Shown one piece after another: positions 1 through 9,977 of a stretch of 64,000 nucleotides of DNA. The position numbers and the translations under genes were made by a program. Under the pieces are notes generated by a model that worked only from the letters and a program-made list of their open reading frames with translations, was not told the DNA's origin and did not search any database. The stretch's first letter is position 1. Each line of letters begins with the position of its first letter. Source of the DNA: Manganitrophus sp963718695 (GTDB lineage: Bacteria; Nitrospirota; Nitrospiria; SBBL01; Manganitrophaceae); contig OY970371.1 of NCBI GenBank assembly GCA_963718695.1, positions 1,798,001 to 1,862,000 on the forward strand. Direction: 5' to 3'.

Positions 1-939
1 GGGCAATGAGAGCAGCTTCGGCTCGTTCGCCTCATCCGCAAGGGCTTTGGTCGCTTCGAATTTTCCGCTCACGAGAATATCCGGGAAAGATTCGTTGAGC
101 TGATCGAGCATTTTCCGATCGACCGGCTTATTCAGCCGGATCACCAACTGGTCGCGAACAAATCGGAGGGAGTGATAATTATTATAAAATTTCACGACCT
201 CCTCGACGGCATGATCGACATTGTCGGTCACTTTAAAGAGATTCAGATCCTCTTCCGAAATGAGACCGCGGGAGAGAAGCTCATCTTCTACATACGCTCG
301 CCACGCCTTCCAATACGTTCCCCCGGGGGAATCGACGAAGACCACCGGCAACGGGTTGCTTTTTCCCGTTTGCAACAGTGTGAGCGCTTCAAAGCCCTCA
401 TCATGCGTTCCGAACCCTCCCGGAAAAAGGGCGATCGCGCTTGCTTCTTTGATAAAGAAGAGCTTCCGTGTGAAGAAATACTTGAAGGTCATCAGCTTGG
501 GATCATTTTCGATAAATTCATTGGCCGCCTGCTCGAAAGGAAGGAGGATATTCAGCCCGAAGCTGTTGCCGCGACCGGCCCCGCCTTGAACGGCCCGCAT
601 AATCCCCTCTCCGGCCCCGGTAATGACCATGAATCCCGCCGCCGCAATCTTCCGTGAAAACTCCTCGGCGTAAGCGTAGACCGGTTCGGTTGAACGGGTG
701 CGGGCCGAACCGAAAACACTGATCTTTCGCCGGTCTTTATAAGGGGCATAAAGCTTAAAAGCATACCGCATTTCCTTGAGGGCCGTATGGATAATCTTAA
801 GATCCCCTCGAGTCGCATGATTTTTAGAGAGGCTGAGGGCGGTAATAATGATCTCTCGGACCAGGTCTTCATTCTCCGAGGGACCCAATAGCTGGTGAAT
901 CAGTTCGGAAATTTGCTCTTGGAGGTTCTTTGCGTCCAT
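1..939 (-). CDS. LOG family protein (TIGR00730-like), partial at 3' end
   Basis: Reading leftwards from ATG at 939, 313 residues run open to the window edge, so the C-terminus is missing. The centre has the LOG signature PGGFGTHDEG, preceded by the Rossmann-like stretches VFGSARTRS and TGAGEGIMRA. The family hydrolyses nucleoside 5'-monophosphates at the glycosidic bond (cytokinin-activating type in plants) and was long mislabelled lysine decarboxylase. The protein is longer than minimal LOG proteins (about 190 aa), with an N-terminal helical extension of about 70 residues, as in the larger bacterial subgroup. GAAGG lies 6 nt before the ATG. The physiological substrate cannot be told from sequence. 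Confidence 0.85.
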   Translation of the reverse strand, partial: MDAKNLQEQISELIHQLLGPSENEDLVREIIITALSLSKNHATRGDLKIIHTALKEMRYAFKLYAPYKDRRKISVFGSARTRSTEPVYAYAEEFSRKIAAAGFMVITGAGEGIMRAVQGGAGRGNSFGLNILLPFEQAANEFIENDPKLMTFKYFFTRKLFFIKEASAIALFPGGFGTHDEGFEALTLLQTGKSNPLPVVFVDSPGGTYWKAWRAYVEDELLSRGLISEEDLNLFKVTDNVDHAVEEVVKFYNNYHSLRFVRDQLVIRLNKPVDRKMLDQLNESFPDILVSGKFEATKALADEANEPKLLSLP

Positions 940-1060
940 CTAAATCCTTCTTCCCAATCAATAAAGATCATGAATGCTGAATAATAAACTGCATTGATAT
1001 TATTTCCGAATAAGGTTCTACTGTCAATATAAATTCCCTTTTTCGGCCCTCGGACCAGGG

Positions 1061-1672
1061 GTGAGATTGACTCATCCGGTTTTATTTTCTTACTATGAAT
1101 ATATGGATATCGAAGAGCGTCAGAAAGAAATGGAGCGACTGAACCGGGAGATCCGGACCGCCGAGCACTGCCCCCTCTGCCCTTACCGGACGAACGCCGT
1201 TCCGGGAGAAGGGCCGATCGACGCAGGCCTCTTCATCATCGGGGAAGCCCCCGGTGCGGAGGAGGACAAAACGGGGCAACCCTTTGTCGGAAGGGCCGGG
1301 ATGTTTCTCAACAACGCGCTTGCCGAAGCCGGGCTTGATCGAGCGAAAGTTTTTATCACCAACGCGGTCAAATGCCGTCCACCGCAAAACCGGAAACCGA
1401 AGGTGAGCGAGCTGCTCGCCTGCCGGCCTTTCCTTGACCGCCAGCTTGAGTTGGTTCGGCCCGAATGGATCTGTACGCTGGGAGCGGTCTCAACCAATCT
1501 CTTTCTGAAGGAATCGCTTACAAAAATTCATGGAAACGTTTATCCAATCGACTACAAGGGGAGGAAATACCGCCTCTTTCCAACGTTTCATCCTGCGGCC
1601 GTATTTCGGGTTCCGGGTTTGGGGGAGGAGATACGAAAAGACTTCAGAAAATTGAAAGACCTGATCGCTTAA
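1061..1672 (+). CDS. Type-4 (Fe-S) uracil-DNA glycosylase
   Basis: The enzyme removes uracil from DNA at the start of base-excision repair. Motif 1 GEAPGAEED lies at residues 61-69 and the HPAA motif at 177-180. Four cysteines at 37, 40, 105 and 121 are placed as in 4Fe-4S family-4 enzymes. The length of 203 aa is normal. The longest reading starts with GTG at 1061; an ATG at 1103 (M-D-I-E-E) is an equally good start, since neither has a strong ribosome-binding site. Its TAA stop shares the palindrome TTAA with the stop of the convergent receiver gene, leaving no room for a terminator between them. Confidence 0.9.
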   Translation: MRLTHPVLFSYYEYMDIEERQKEMERLNREIRTAEHCPLCPYRTNAVPGEGPIDAGLFIIGEAPGAEEDKTGQPFVGRAGMFLNNALAEAGLDRAKVFITNAVKCRPPQNRKPKVSELLACRPFLDRQLELVRPEWICTLGAVSTNLFLKESLTKIHGNVYPIDYKGRKYRLFPTFHPAAVFRVPGLGEEIRKDFRKLKDLIA

Positions 1673-2088
1673 GCTCGTCTTTCGGTATGGGTCAGCGCTG
1701 CCTGGATAACCGATTCCAGCTCGGCCAACCGAAAGGGTTTATTTAAAAAATAGTCGACCCGCTTCAATTTGATATCGTTCGTGGCATCGATATAGGAAGC
1801 GCTCGTTAAGATCACGGGGAGTTTCCGGGAACGCGCCTTGATTTTTTCCGCCACTTCGAGACCCGACATAAAGGGCATAATATAATCGACTAAAACCGCC
1901 TGCACGTTCTCTTTCTGACAGAGCGCCAGACCTTCGGACCCCCCTTCCGCCAAGAGCGGCGTATATCCCATGCAGGTCAATGCTTCACCGATAAAATCAA
2001 GCGTCGACTCATGATCGTCGATCACGAGAATCTTCCCTTTTGATAGCAATCCCGATTCTGTATTAATTGGTTCACATTGGATGGTCAT
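1669..2088 (-). CDS. Stand-alone response regulator receiver protein
   Basis: This is a 139-aa CheY-like receiver domain with no output domain. The acidic pocket D24-D25, the phospho-acceptor D68, T95/S96 and K117 are all present, so phosphorylation should work. GGAAGG lies just before the ATG at 2088. No histidine kinase is nearby, so its partner is unknown. It is convergent with the uracil-DNA glycosylase gene, with a 4-nt overlap. Confidence 0.85.
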   Translation of the reverse strand: MTIQCEPINTESGLLSKGKILVIDDHESTLDFIGEALTCMGYTPLLAEGGSEGLALCQKENVQAVLVDYIMPFMSGLEVAEKIKARSRKLPVILTSASYIDATNDIKLKRVDYFLNKPFRLAELESVIQAALTHTERRA

Positions 2089-2310
2089 GGTCCTTCCCTC
2101 TCATTGTAAGTGGTAAGGAGCATAAAGCATGCCTACCTTCGGGATGCACGATCACATTGCATCTATTTGATTTCAGAGGGCATGATAAAAGAGTGTGGAT
2201 CGTCTGCTCGTTTTTTCGCCAATTCACGCCAATCGCTATGTAAGCGATTACCCACCCCGTCATGAGATGGATATACAGAGATTCTCCTATCCTTCCGGTT
2301 TAAAATAAAA

Positions 2311-2339
2311 TTGACTCCGCCCGGCGGCCTATGTAATAA
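2311..2339 (+). promoter_or_regulatory. Probable sigma-70 promoter of the thiC operon
   Basis: TTGACT is followed after 17 bp by TAATAA, and transcription would begin about where the TPP aptamer begins (near 2347). The -35 is a strong match and the -10 is moderate. Confidence 0.5.
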
Positions 2340-2348
2340 TTCGAGACA

Positions 2349-2436
2349 AATCCAGGGGTGCCGCCACGGCTGAGAGTCTCGACAACGTCGGGACAACCCT
2401 TTGAACCTGATCTGGGTAATGCCAGCGAAGGGACTT
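2349..2436 (+). promoter_or_regulatory. TPP riboswitch (THI element)
   Basis: The conserved aptamer blocks are clear: CAGGGGTGC at the 5' side, CTGAGAG for the pyrimidine-sensor helix, then ACCCTTTGAACCTGATC and GGGTAATGCCAGCGAAGGGA. It sits between a promoter and thiC and is followed by a terminator, so it should reduce thiC-thi4 transcription when thiamine pyrophosphate is abundant. Confidence 0.95.
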
Positions 2437-2455
2437 CAAATAAACGTCATGGCGG

Positions 2456-2490
2456 GGCCGCACCCATTTGGGTGGCGGCCTTTTTTGTTT
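2456..2490 (+). terminator. Riboswitch expression-platform terminator
   Basis: GGCCGCACCC, loop ATTT, then GGGTGGCGGCC (one bulged base) is followed by TTTTTTGTTT. Its position just after the TPP aptamer and before the thiC start fits transcriptional control by TPP binding. Confidence 0.85.
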
Positions 2491-2527
2491 CCGGCAGATG
2501 GACAACCTTCACAGTAGAGAGGATACG

Positions 2528-4439
<1,912 letters not shown>

Positions 4440-4497
4440 GTCGATTTGATTTTGCAGGGACGGGTGAACCCGGTCCCTGCAGGATGGAGACAGGATC

Positions 4498-5292
4498 ATG
4501 AAAGAGAGGGAAATTCAACCGCTGCGCGAGGCCGACATCACGCGAAACATCGCGCGGGAATATTACAAGGAATTCGATCAGATGATCGAGTCGGACGTCC
4601 TCATCGTCGGGGCCGGACCGTCGGGACTTCTCTGCGGGCGCGATCTCGCCTCCTCCGGATATAAGGTGGTGATTGTCGAACAGTTGAATCATCTCGGCGG
4701 CGGGTTCTGGAACGGCGGTTATTTGATGAACAAGGCGACCATCGCCCACCCCGCACAGGAAATTTTGGGAAAAATCGGCGTCCCGGTCAAACAAATTTCC
4801 AAGGAAATGTATATCGTCGATCCCCCCCATGCCACGGCCAAGCTGATCGGATCCGCGTATGACGCCGGCGTCAAGGTGATGAACATGACAAAGGTGGTCG
4901 ATCTGGTCTTAAGAGGCGAAGAAAACCGGCTGGAGGGGCTCGTCGTCAATTGGTATCCGCTCGAGGCGATGGGGCATGATGCGGCCCACGTCGATCCGAT
5001 CGCGCTCGAATCAAAAATCGTGGTCGATGCGACCGGCCACGATGCCGTGACCCTGCAGCTTCTGGCCCGGCGGAATCTCTACTCGAACATCCCCGGCAAC
5101 GGCGCGATGTGGGTCGACCGCTCCGAAGAGATGGTGATGGAAAAAACAGGTGAAGTGTATCCGAATCTCTTTGTCGTCGGCCTCTCCGTCGCCGCCGTCT
5201 ACGGAACCCCCCGCATGGGACCGGCCTTCGGCTCGATGCTTCTCTCCGGACGTAAAGGGGCGGAGCAGATTCGTAAAAAACTTAAAAAATAA
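4498..5292 (+). CDS. thi4: Thi4-type thiazole synthase, catalytic (His) form
   Basis: Thi4 makes the ADP-thiazole moiety of thiamine from NAD, glycine and a sulfur source. The protein is 264 aa with the dinucleotide-binding motif GAGPSG at residues 38-43 and the C-terminal RMGPAFGSM. At the place where plant and yeast Thi4 carry the sacrificial sulfur-donor cysteine, this protein has His164 (DAAHVDP). Archaeal and some bacterial Thi4 proteins with His there use sulfide and turn over repeatedly, so a sulfide-dependent enzyme is inferred. It replaces the ThiG/ThiH route and pairs with thiC. Confidence 0.9.
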   Translation: MKEREIQPLREADITRNIAREYYKEFDQMIESDVLIVGAGPSGLLCGRDLASSGYKVVIVEQLNHLGGGFWNGGYLMNKATIAHPAQEILGKIGVPVKQISKEMYIVDPPHATAKLIGSAYDAGVKVMNMTKVVDLVLRGEENRLEGLVVNWYPLEAMGHDAAHVDPIALESKIVVDATGHDAVTLQLLARRNLYSNIPGNGAMWVDRSEEMVMEKTGEVYPNLFVVGLSVAAVYGTPRMGPAFGSMLLSGRKGAEQIRKKLKK

Positions 5293-5293
5293 A

Positions 5294-5386
5294 CGTGAGA
5301 TGTGAGGCGGTAGGCCTGAGGTGTAAAAGAGAGAACTTCAACATCTTTTGGCCCGACCCCTAACGCCTCACGCTTCACGCCTAACG
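5294..5386. repeat. Degenerate CCTCACGC-type repeat in inverted arrangement
   Basis: The gap between thi4 and the esterase gene holds GTGAGATGTGAGGCGG on the left and CCTAACGCCTCACGCTTCACGC on the right, built from 8-9 nt units like CCTCACGC and in opposite orientation. The two arms could form a large imperfect hairpin. It looks like a small intergenic repeat family; a role as terminator of the thi operon is possible, though no T-tract follows. Confidence 0.45.
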
Positions 5387-5398
5387 TGTTTTGCCTTT

Positions 5399-5953
5399 AT
5401 GAAGATCCTCGCCTTCGGAGACAGCCTCACGGTCGGATACCTCTCCCCGTTTGAAGCGACCCCTTACGCTGAATTCCTCCAGCCATTACTCGATCCGCAA
5501 ACAGAGATCTACGTCGCCGGTGTCAGCGGTGAAACGACCGAGGACATGCTCCGCCGTTTCGACCGGCAAGTCATCAAGAACGCACCCGATTATGTCGTCA
5601 TTCTGGGCGGGACCAACGATCTCGGCCGGGGCGTGTCGATCGATCAGATCGTTGAGAATTTGACTCAGATGTATCAGACGGCTCAGAAGGCCGACATGAT
5701 CCCGATCGCCTGCGCCATCCCCTCCCTGCTCGGCGCAGATGAATTCATCCCTCCCCGCATTGAATTGAACCGTCGAATTCAGGAAACGGCAAAAAAAATG
5801 GAGATTCCCTTTGCCGATCTCTTTACCTTAACAGCCGATTCCTCCGGCCGCCTGCGGCAAGAGTATTCTCAAGACGGTCTTCACCTCACTCCGGGAGGAT
5901 ATGAGAAGATCGCTCACCTTCTTTTTGAGTCCGTTTTTAAAGAGAAGAGGTGA
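5399..5953 (+). CDS. SGNH/GDSL esterase (TesA/arylesterase-like)
   Basis: A hydrolase of 184 aa when started at ATG 5399 (MKILAFGDSL). A longer in-frame reading from 5348 would translate the intergenic repeat and is unlikely. Block I is FGDSLTVG with the nucleophilic serine, block III is GGTNDLG, and block V is DGLHLTPGG with the Asp-His pair. No signal peptide is seen, so it is probably cytoplasmic. The substrate is unknown; family members cleave acyl esters or thioesters. Confidence 0.85.
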   Translation: MKILAFGDSLTVGYLSPFEATPYAEFLQPLLDPQTEIYVAGVSGETTEDMLRRFDRQVIKNAPDYVVILGGTNDLGRGVSIDQIVENLTQMYQTAQKADMIPIACAIPSLLGADEFIPPRIELNRRIQETAKKMEIPFADLFTLTADSSGRLRQEYSQDGLHLTPGGYEKIAHLLFESVFKEKR

Positions 5954-5962
5954 TGCCCCGCT

Positions 5963-5999
5963 GAGAGGGCCGATTCTAATGGTTCGAATCGACCCTCTC
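5963..5999. terminator. Hairpin between convergent genes
   Basis: A 14-bp stem GAGAGGGCCGATTC / GAATCGACCCTCTC (one C-A mismatch) with a 9-nt loop lies between two convergent genes. There is no clear T-tract, so it may act as a transcript end or stabiliser in both directions. Confidence 0.5.
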
Positions 6000-6028
6000 T
6001 CTGAAAAGGTTGAGGCAGCCCGAATTCG

Positions 6029-6970
6029 TTATTGCGACGAGGTAGGGGGGAGGTGAATTAGGGCCGCCCCAACAGCCATCCCATTGGACCGCTCGTGGGG
6101 GGCCAACGGGGATGGACTCACTGTATTAAGGGGTGGCATTAAATGCGTTGCGGTTCTTTTGAAGTGTTCTAAAGCCAGCACGGCCAATTCGGACGGCTTT
6201 TTGTCGGATGAATAGAGCGCCAGTGAAAGAAATCCTTTATACCCAATTTCTTCCAAGACCGGAAGCAATTTCGAGAGGGTGCCCCACTCCGTCCCCGACG
6301 CGGAATCGACTGGAGATTCAATTGCTCCGACGTGCTCAAGATGGATATGCCCCACATATGATGACAGGCTGCGGAGCGATTGAAAGGGATTCTCTCCAAA
6401 ACAAGTAAAATGATCGATACCGAAATAAAGCTGTAAGAATGGAGAATTCATTCGGGTGATCCACTCGAGGATTTCTCGAGAGGTAGAGAAGATGGAGTTC
6501 GGCTCCGAATCAATGAGAATCTTTACTCCTGCGTCCTCGGCGTGGGAGAGAACGCGCTTCAATCCCTCCATAAAAAGATCGAGATCCTCCTCCCGCGTTT
6601 TGACGTTCAACGGTCCTCCCGCTGGGATGGAAATGCTCTGTGCTCCGAGCGCTTCGGCCAGCTTGATACATTCCACCGTATGAAGGATCCGAACTTCCCG
6701 CGCCGCCATTTCGCGCTCGATCCAGGAGGGATAACCCCACTCCCCCATTGAAGAGATGATGTTGGTATTGAGGTTGGCCACCGTTAAGCCGGAGCGGGTC
6801 AAGGCGGACTGAAGTTTTCGAAGGGCACTTCGCGACAGTTCGGTGGGATAGGCATGCGGCCGATCGCACATGATTTCAATGGCCGAATATCCTGCCGCTG
6901 CGACCTGCTCCACCGCTTCCAAGATGGAATAGTTCCGAAAAGAATTCGTACTGAATGCCGGTTGAATCAT
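6029..6970 (-). CDS. Sugar phosphate isomerase/epimerase-like TIM barrel
   Basis: The 313-aa protein has the AP-endonuclease-2/xylose-isomerase-like fold: FSTNSFRNYSILEAVEQVAAAGY at the N-terminus, then EIMCDRPH, NLNTN, ISIPAGG, ILIDSEPNS, GIDHF and GHIHLEHV, which hold the usual metal-binding Glu, Asp and His residues. Such enzymes isomerise or epimerise sugar phosphates or related polyols. The last 35 residues are low-complexity and not part of the domain. The gene stands alone, so the substrate is not indicated. AAGGA lies about 8 nt before the start. Confidence 0.75.
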   Translation of the reverse strand: MIQPAFSTNSFRNYSILEAVEQVAAAGYSAIEIMCDRPHAYPTELSRSALRKLQSALTRSGLTVANLNTNIISSMGEWGYPSWIEREMAAREVRILHTVECIKLAEALGAQSISIPAGGPLNVKTREEDLDLFMEGLKRVLSHAEDAGVKILIDSEPNSIFSTSREILEWITRMNSPFLQLYFGIDHFTCFGENPFQSLRSLSSYVGHIHLEHVGAIESPVDSASGTEWGTLSKLLPVLEEIGYKGFLSLALYSSDKKPSELAVLALEHFKRTATHLMPPLNTVSPSPLAPHERSNGMAVGAALIHLPPTSSQ

Positions 6971-7213
6971 TTTCTTATCCTTGCTCCGATGTTGTCTTGC
7001 GATAACATAAAAGCAAAGATCGTTCCAAAATAAATGAGGGGTGGAAAGGAAGGAGTTAAGCAGGCTTACACTCAGGAATAAAGAAAATCACTTTGGAATG
7101 GGATCGCTGAAGGGAAAAAACCGCCTGGCGTCAGGAAATCTTTCGCAGAAGTCGCGCAATTTATTTCAGGCGGGTGAAACCTTTTATCTGAGCTTGAAAG
7201 AATAGATCCGGAC

Positions 7214-8500
7214 TTACTGAAAGGGATTCCGCAGAACGATCGTCTCTCCCCGCTTGGAGCTGGTCGAAATGATATCGATCCGGCAGCCGACCTTTTCGGA
7301 GATCGCTTCAAGGTAAATCTTTGCATTCTTCGGAAGCCGATCATATGACGTGACCCCGGTGGTCGGCTCGGTCCAGCCGGAAAAGCGCTCATAAATCGGC
7401 GTGCACTTTTCCAAAACCCTTAAAGCGGACGGCATCTCCCGGTAGACTTTTCCCTCAAACTCATAACCGACACAGACCTGAATTTCCGGAAACCCATCCA
7501 GGACATCGAGCTTGGTGATGGCAAGCGAGGTCAATCCGTTTACACGGACGGAGTATCGGAGCAGGACGACGTCGAACCAGCCGCATCGCCTCGGCCGGCC
7601 GGTGGTCGCGCCGAATTCCTTTCCCTTGGATCGGAGCAGCTCGCCCATCTCGTTATTCAATTCGGACGGAAACGGTCCGCTCCCGACCCGCGTCGTATAG
7701 GCTTTGGTCACTCCCATGACCTGGTTGATCTTGGTCGGTCCCACACCGGTCCCCGTGCAGGCCCCGCCGGCGGTCGCGTTGGAAGAGGTGACATAGGGGT
7801 AGGTCCCTAAATCGACATCCAGGTGAGTTCCCTGAGCCCCTTCAAAGAGAAGACGACGCCCCTGACCGATCGCCTCATCGATTAATAAGGTGGTATCGGC
7901 GATATATGGTTTGATCCGGTCGGCATATCCCATGTACTCTTGATAGACCTTCTCCAGATCAAATCCCTTTACCTTATAGAGCTGCTCTAGGAAGTAATTC
8001 ATCTCAACGAGATTGGTCGCCAGCTTTTCCCGGAAAAGATCCTGATCGAGCAGATCGACCACACGGATTCCGATCCGCGCCATCTTGTCTGCATAGGCGG
8101 GACCGATCCCCCTTCCGGTCGTGCCTATTTTGCGTGTTCCCTTGACCTTTTCGCTCTCCTTGTCGATCGCCTTATGATAAGGCATGATCAGGTGGGCCGC
8201 TTCGCTGATGAAGAGACGTCCCGAAACGGAGATCCCACGGGCGGAGAGAGAATCGATTTCTTCCAATAAAGCGCCCGGGTCAACCACAACGCCGTTGCCG
8301 ATCACGCCGATCTTCCCTGCATGAAGCAGTCCGGTCGGGATCAGATGAAGAACAATCACTGTTTCTCCGCTGACGACGGTATGGCCGGCATTGTGTCCCC
8401 CTTGATAGCGGATGACATAGTCGGCCGACTCCGAAAGAAGATCGACGATCTTCCCTTTTCCCTCATCTCCCCACTGAGATCCGATCACCACCAAATTCAT
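7214..8500 (-). CDS. purA: Adenylosuccinate synthetase
   Basis: PurA joins IMP and aspartate, with GTP, in the first committed step of AMP synthesis. The protein is full length (428 aa) and starts with the P-loop GSQWGDEGKGK and GGHNAGHTV; GTTGRGIGPAYADK, FEGAQGTHLD and the late motif TTGRPRRCGW are all present. It is transcribed alone from a strong sigma-70 promoter, with a terminator-like hairpin in the leader. Confidence 0.97.
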   Translation of the reverse strand: MNLVVIGSQWGDEGKGKIVDLLSESADYVIRYQGGHNAGHTVVSGETVIVLHLIPTGLLHAGKIGVIGNGVVVDPGALLEEIDSLSARGISVSGRLFISEAAHLIMPYHKAIDKESEKVKGTRKIGTTGRGIGPAYADKMARIGIRVVDLLDQDLFREKLATNLVEMNYFLEQLYKVKGFDLEKVYQEYMGYADRIKPYIADTTLLIDEAIGQGRRLLFEGAQGTHLDVDLGTYPYVTSSNATAGGACTGTGVGPTKINQVMGVTKAYTTRVGSGPFPSELNNEMGELLRSKGKEFGATTGRPRRCGWFDVVLLRYSVRVNGLTSLAITKLDVLDGFPEIQVCVGYEFEGKVYREMPSALRVLEKCTPIYERFSGWTEPTTGVTSYDRLPKNAKIYLEAISEKVGCRIDIISTSSKRGETIVLRNPFQ

Positions 8501-8527
8501 AGTTTATTCGTCCTGATTCAAGTCATT

Positions 8528-8549
8528 AAAAAAAGGCCCACCGGCCTTA
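8528..8549 (-). terminator. Terminator-like hairpin in the purA leader
   Basis: On the minus strand, AAGGCC, loop GGTG, GGCCTT is followed by a T-tract. It lies between the purA promoter (start expected near 8555) and the purA start codon at 8500, so nascent transcripts would meet it at once. It may act as an attenuator or be a leftover terminator. Confidence 0.55.
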
Positions 8550-8561
8550 AAACCAATCCCA

Positions 8562-8590
8562 TCATAGGTTTTATCATTTTTATTGTCAAG
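8562..8590 (-). promoter_or_regulatory. Sigma-70 promoter of purA
   Basis: On the minus strand, TTGACA, 17 bp, TATGAT: a near-consensus promoter pointing to purA. Confidence 0.75.
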
Positions 8591-8599
8591 ACAAAACCT

Positions 8600-8628
8600 T
8601 GACATCACCTTATTCGGATGATATTATC
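8600..8628 (+). promoter_or_regulatory. Sigma-70 promoter of tRNA-Ala
   Basis: TTGACA, 17 bp, TATTAT, ending 23 bp before the mature tRNA. Its -35 box lies 9 bp from the -35 box of the divergent purA promoter, so the two are back to back. Confidence 0.75.
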
Positions 8629-8651
8629 CTCCACACAATTTGGATCACAAT

Positions 8652-8727
8652 GGGGCTGTAGCTCAGCTGGGAGAGCACAAGGCTGGCAGTCTTGGGGTCA
8701 GGGGTTCGATCCCCCTCAGCTCCACCA
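8652..8727 (+). tRNA. tRNA-Ala (anticodon GGC), integration site
   Basis: The 76-nt cloverleaf has acceptor arms GGGGCTG / CAGCTCC with the G3-U70 pair typical of alanine tRNA, the D arm GCTC/GAGC, the anticodon loop CTGGCAG (anticodon GGC), the T loop TTCGATC, and an encoded CCA end. An integrase gene ends 15 bp downstream, so the 3' part of the gene is the likely crossover site and is restored by the element. Confidence 0.95.
8690..8727 (+). other. Inferred attachment site (att) at tRNA 3' end
   Basis: Tyrosine integrases next to tRNA genes usually recombine within the T arm and 3' end. No second copy of this sequence is present in the window, so the far attachment site must lie to the right of 64000. 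The exact core length cannot be read without it. Confidence 0.55.
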
Positions 8728-8736
8728 AATAAATCG

Positions 8737-8769
8737 AGGAGTTAGCCGACAACGGTTAACTCCTTTTTG
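8737..8769 (+). terminator. Terminator of tRNA-Ala overlapping the integrase stop
   Basis: AGGAGTTA, a 12-nt loop, TAACTCCT and then TTTTTG. The right side of the stem lies inside the end of the integrase gene, so this terminator was brought in by the element. Confidence 0.75.
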
Positions 8770-9905
8770 TTTGAATGTGCCAATTTTGTGCCCCCTCCCT
8801 CGGAAGTCTGTGCACCCTCTCGATTCGATTGTGCCCCTTTTGTGCCCAACCGATCGAGGACCTCAACGCCGTCGCGAAGGCTCTCCGGGTAATGGTGAGC
8901 ATACCGCTGCGTCATTCGGATATCCTTGTGACCCAGCAGCTTCGCGACCTTATAGAGGTCGACTCCCGCCTGAACGAGACGGGTTGCAAAGGTGTGACGG
9001 AGGTCGTGAAAGCGGAATCCAATCATTCCGGCTCGTTTTACCGCGGCATAGAAAGCCCGCAGTAGATTGCGTCGGATGATTTTGGTTCCCGCCAAGGAAG
9101 GGAAAACAAAAGAAGAGCCGGCTCTTCGCACGCTCCCCTTCTCCACCAGCAAGTCGGTCATTTTTTGGTTCAGAGGAATGGTCCTCTTCTCCCCGTTCTT
9201 CGATTTCAACACGGTGACCGTCCTGCGCAGCAGGTCCACTTCGGACCACGCCAAGGAGAGGATCTCATCCTGCCTCATTCCGGTATTCAGGGCAAAGAGG
9301 ATGATCTCTTTTAGCCAGTTCTCCTTCACCGGTGCTTTCTTTAAAGACGTATTCTTCTGGTGTGAAAGACAGGCCTTCAATAACCGGCTCTCCTCGTCGA
9401 AGGTTAACCACCGATCCCTGGCGTTTCGGACCCGCTCTCTCCCCACTTTCGCGGCTGGATTCTCTCGCGCCCAATCCCACTCTTTCATCGCAAGATTAAA
9501 AGCGTGCCGCAGCAGCCCCAGCCGATGGTTGACCGTCGCAGGAGCAAGACCTCTCCCCTTACATTGCATCTTGTATCGGAGAATATGTTCCGGGGTGAGT
9601 TCCCTGATCATCTTATCCTTGAAGAACTCCTTGAGCTCCTGCATGATGACCCGGTTCCATTCGAGGGTCCCCTCAGATTGATGCGAGAGAGCGTAGTCGC
9701 TCAGATATTTATCGAGCAGCTCCGCCACCGTTTTGTCTTCTCCCGGTGGTTGCTCAAACCATTTTCCTTCTGCAACCTCTCCGAGAATTTTATCGTAGAC
9801 CCGCTTTGCTAATGCTTTGTCGCTTGTTTCTGTGGATTTTCTGATTCTTTTGCCTTGATAACTAAATCGAATCCACCAGACCTGGCCTCTTTTATAGAGT
9901 CCCAT
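8742..9905 (-). CDS. int: Tyrosine recombinase (element integrase)
   Basis: A 387-aa phage-type integrase. The catalytic residues are visible: R211 (NTGMRQDE), H300-x-x-R303 (FHDLRHTF), H326 (LLGHKDI) and the nucleophile Y335 (QRYAHH). The N-terminal region has the Arm-binding and SAM-like core-binding parts. A good ribosome-binding site (GAGGAGG) precedes the ATG. It ends 15 bp from tRNA-Ala, which fits site-specific insertion there. The last 45 residues, after the catalytic domain, are low-complexity and unusual. Confidence 0.95.
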   Translation of the reverse strand: MGLYKRGQVWWIRFSYQGKRIRKSTETSDKALAKRVYDKILGEVAEGKWFEQPPGEDKTVAELLDKYLSDYALSHQSEGTLEWNRVIMQELKEFFKDKMIRELTPEHILRYKMQCKGRGLAPATVNHRLGLLRHAFNLAMKEWDWARENPAAKVGRERVRNARDRWLTFDEESRLLKACLSHQKNTSLKKAPVKENWLKEIILFALNTGMRQDEILSLAWSEVDLLRRTVTVLKSKNGEKRTIPLNQKMTDLLVEKGSVRRAGSSFVFPSLAGTKIIRRNLLRAFYAAVKRAGMIGFRFHDLRHTFATRLVQAGVDLYKVAKLLGHKDIRMTQRYAHHYPESLRDGVEVLDRLGTKGAQSNREGAQTSEGGGTKLAHSNKKELTVVG

Positions 9906-9977
9906 CAGGCTCCTCCTCTCTTGATGACTCGTTAAGGATCCTGGTCTGGTTTCCCGCGCATTGGATTATACCCTCCT

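Noticed and set aside
2072..2396. Two short leftward frames upstream of the receiver gene
   Set aside because: They overlap the thiC promoter and TPP riboswitch and have no domain.
7072..7392. 106-residue leftward frame at the purA end
   Set aside because: It overlaps the well-supported C-terminus of PurA in another frame.
8618..9079. 153-residue rightward frame over tRNA-Ala
   Set aside because: It reads through the tRNA and the integrase in reverse.
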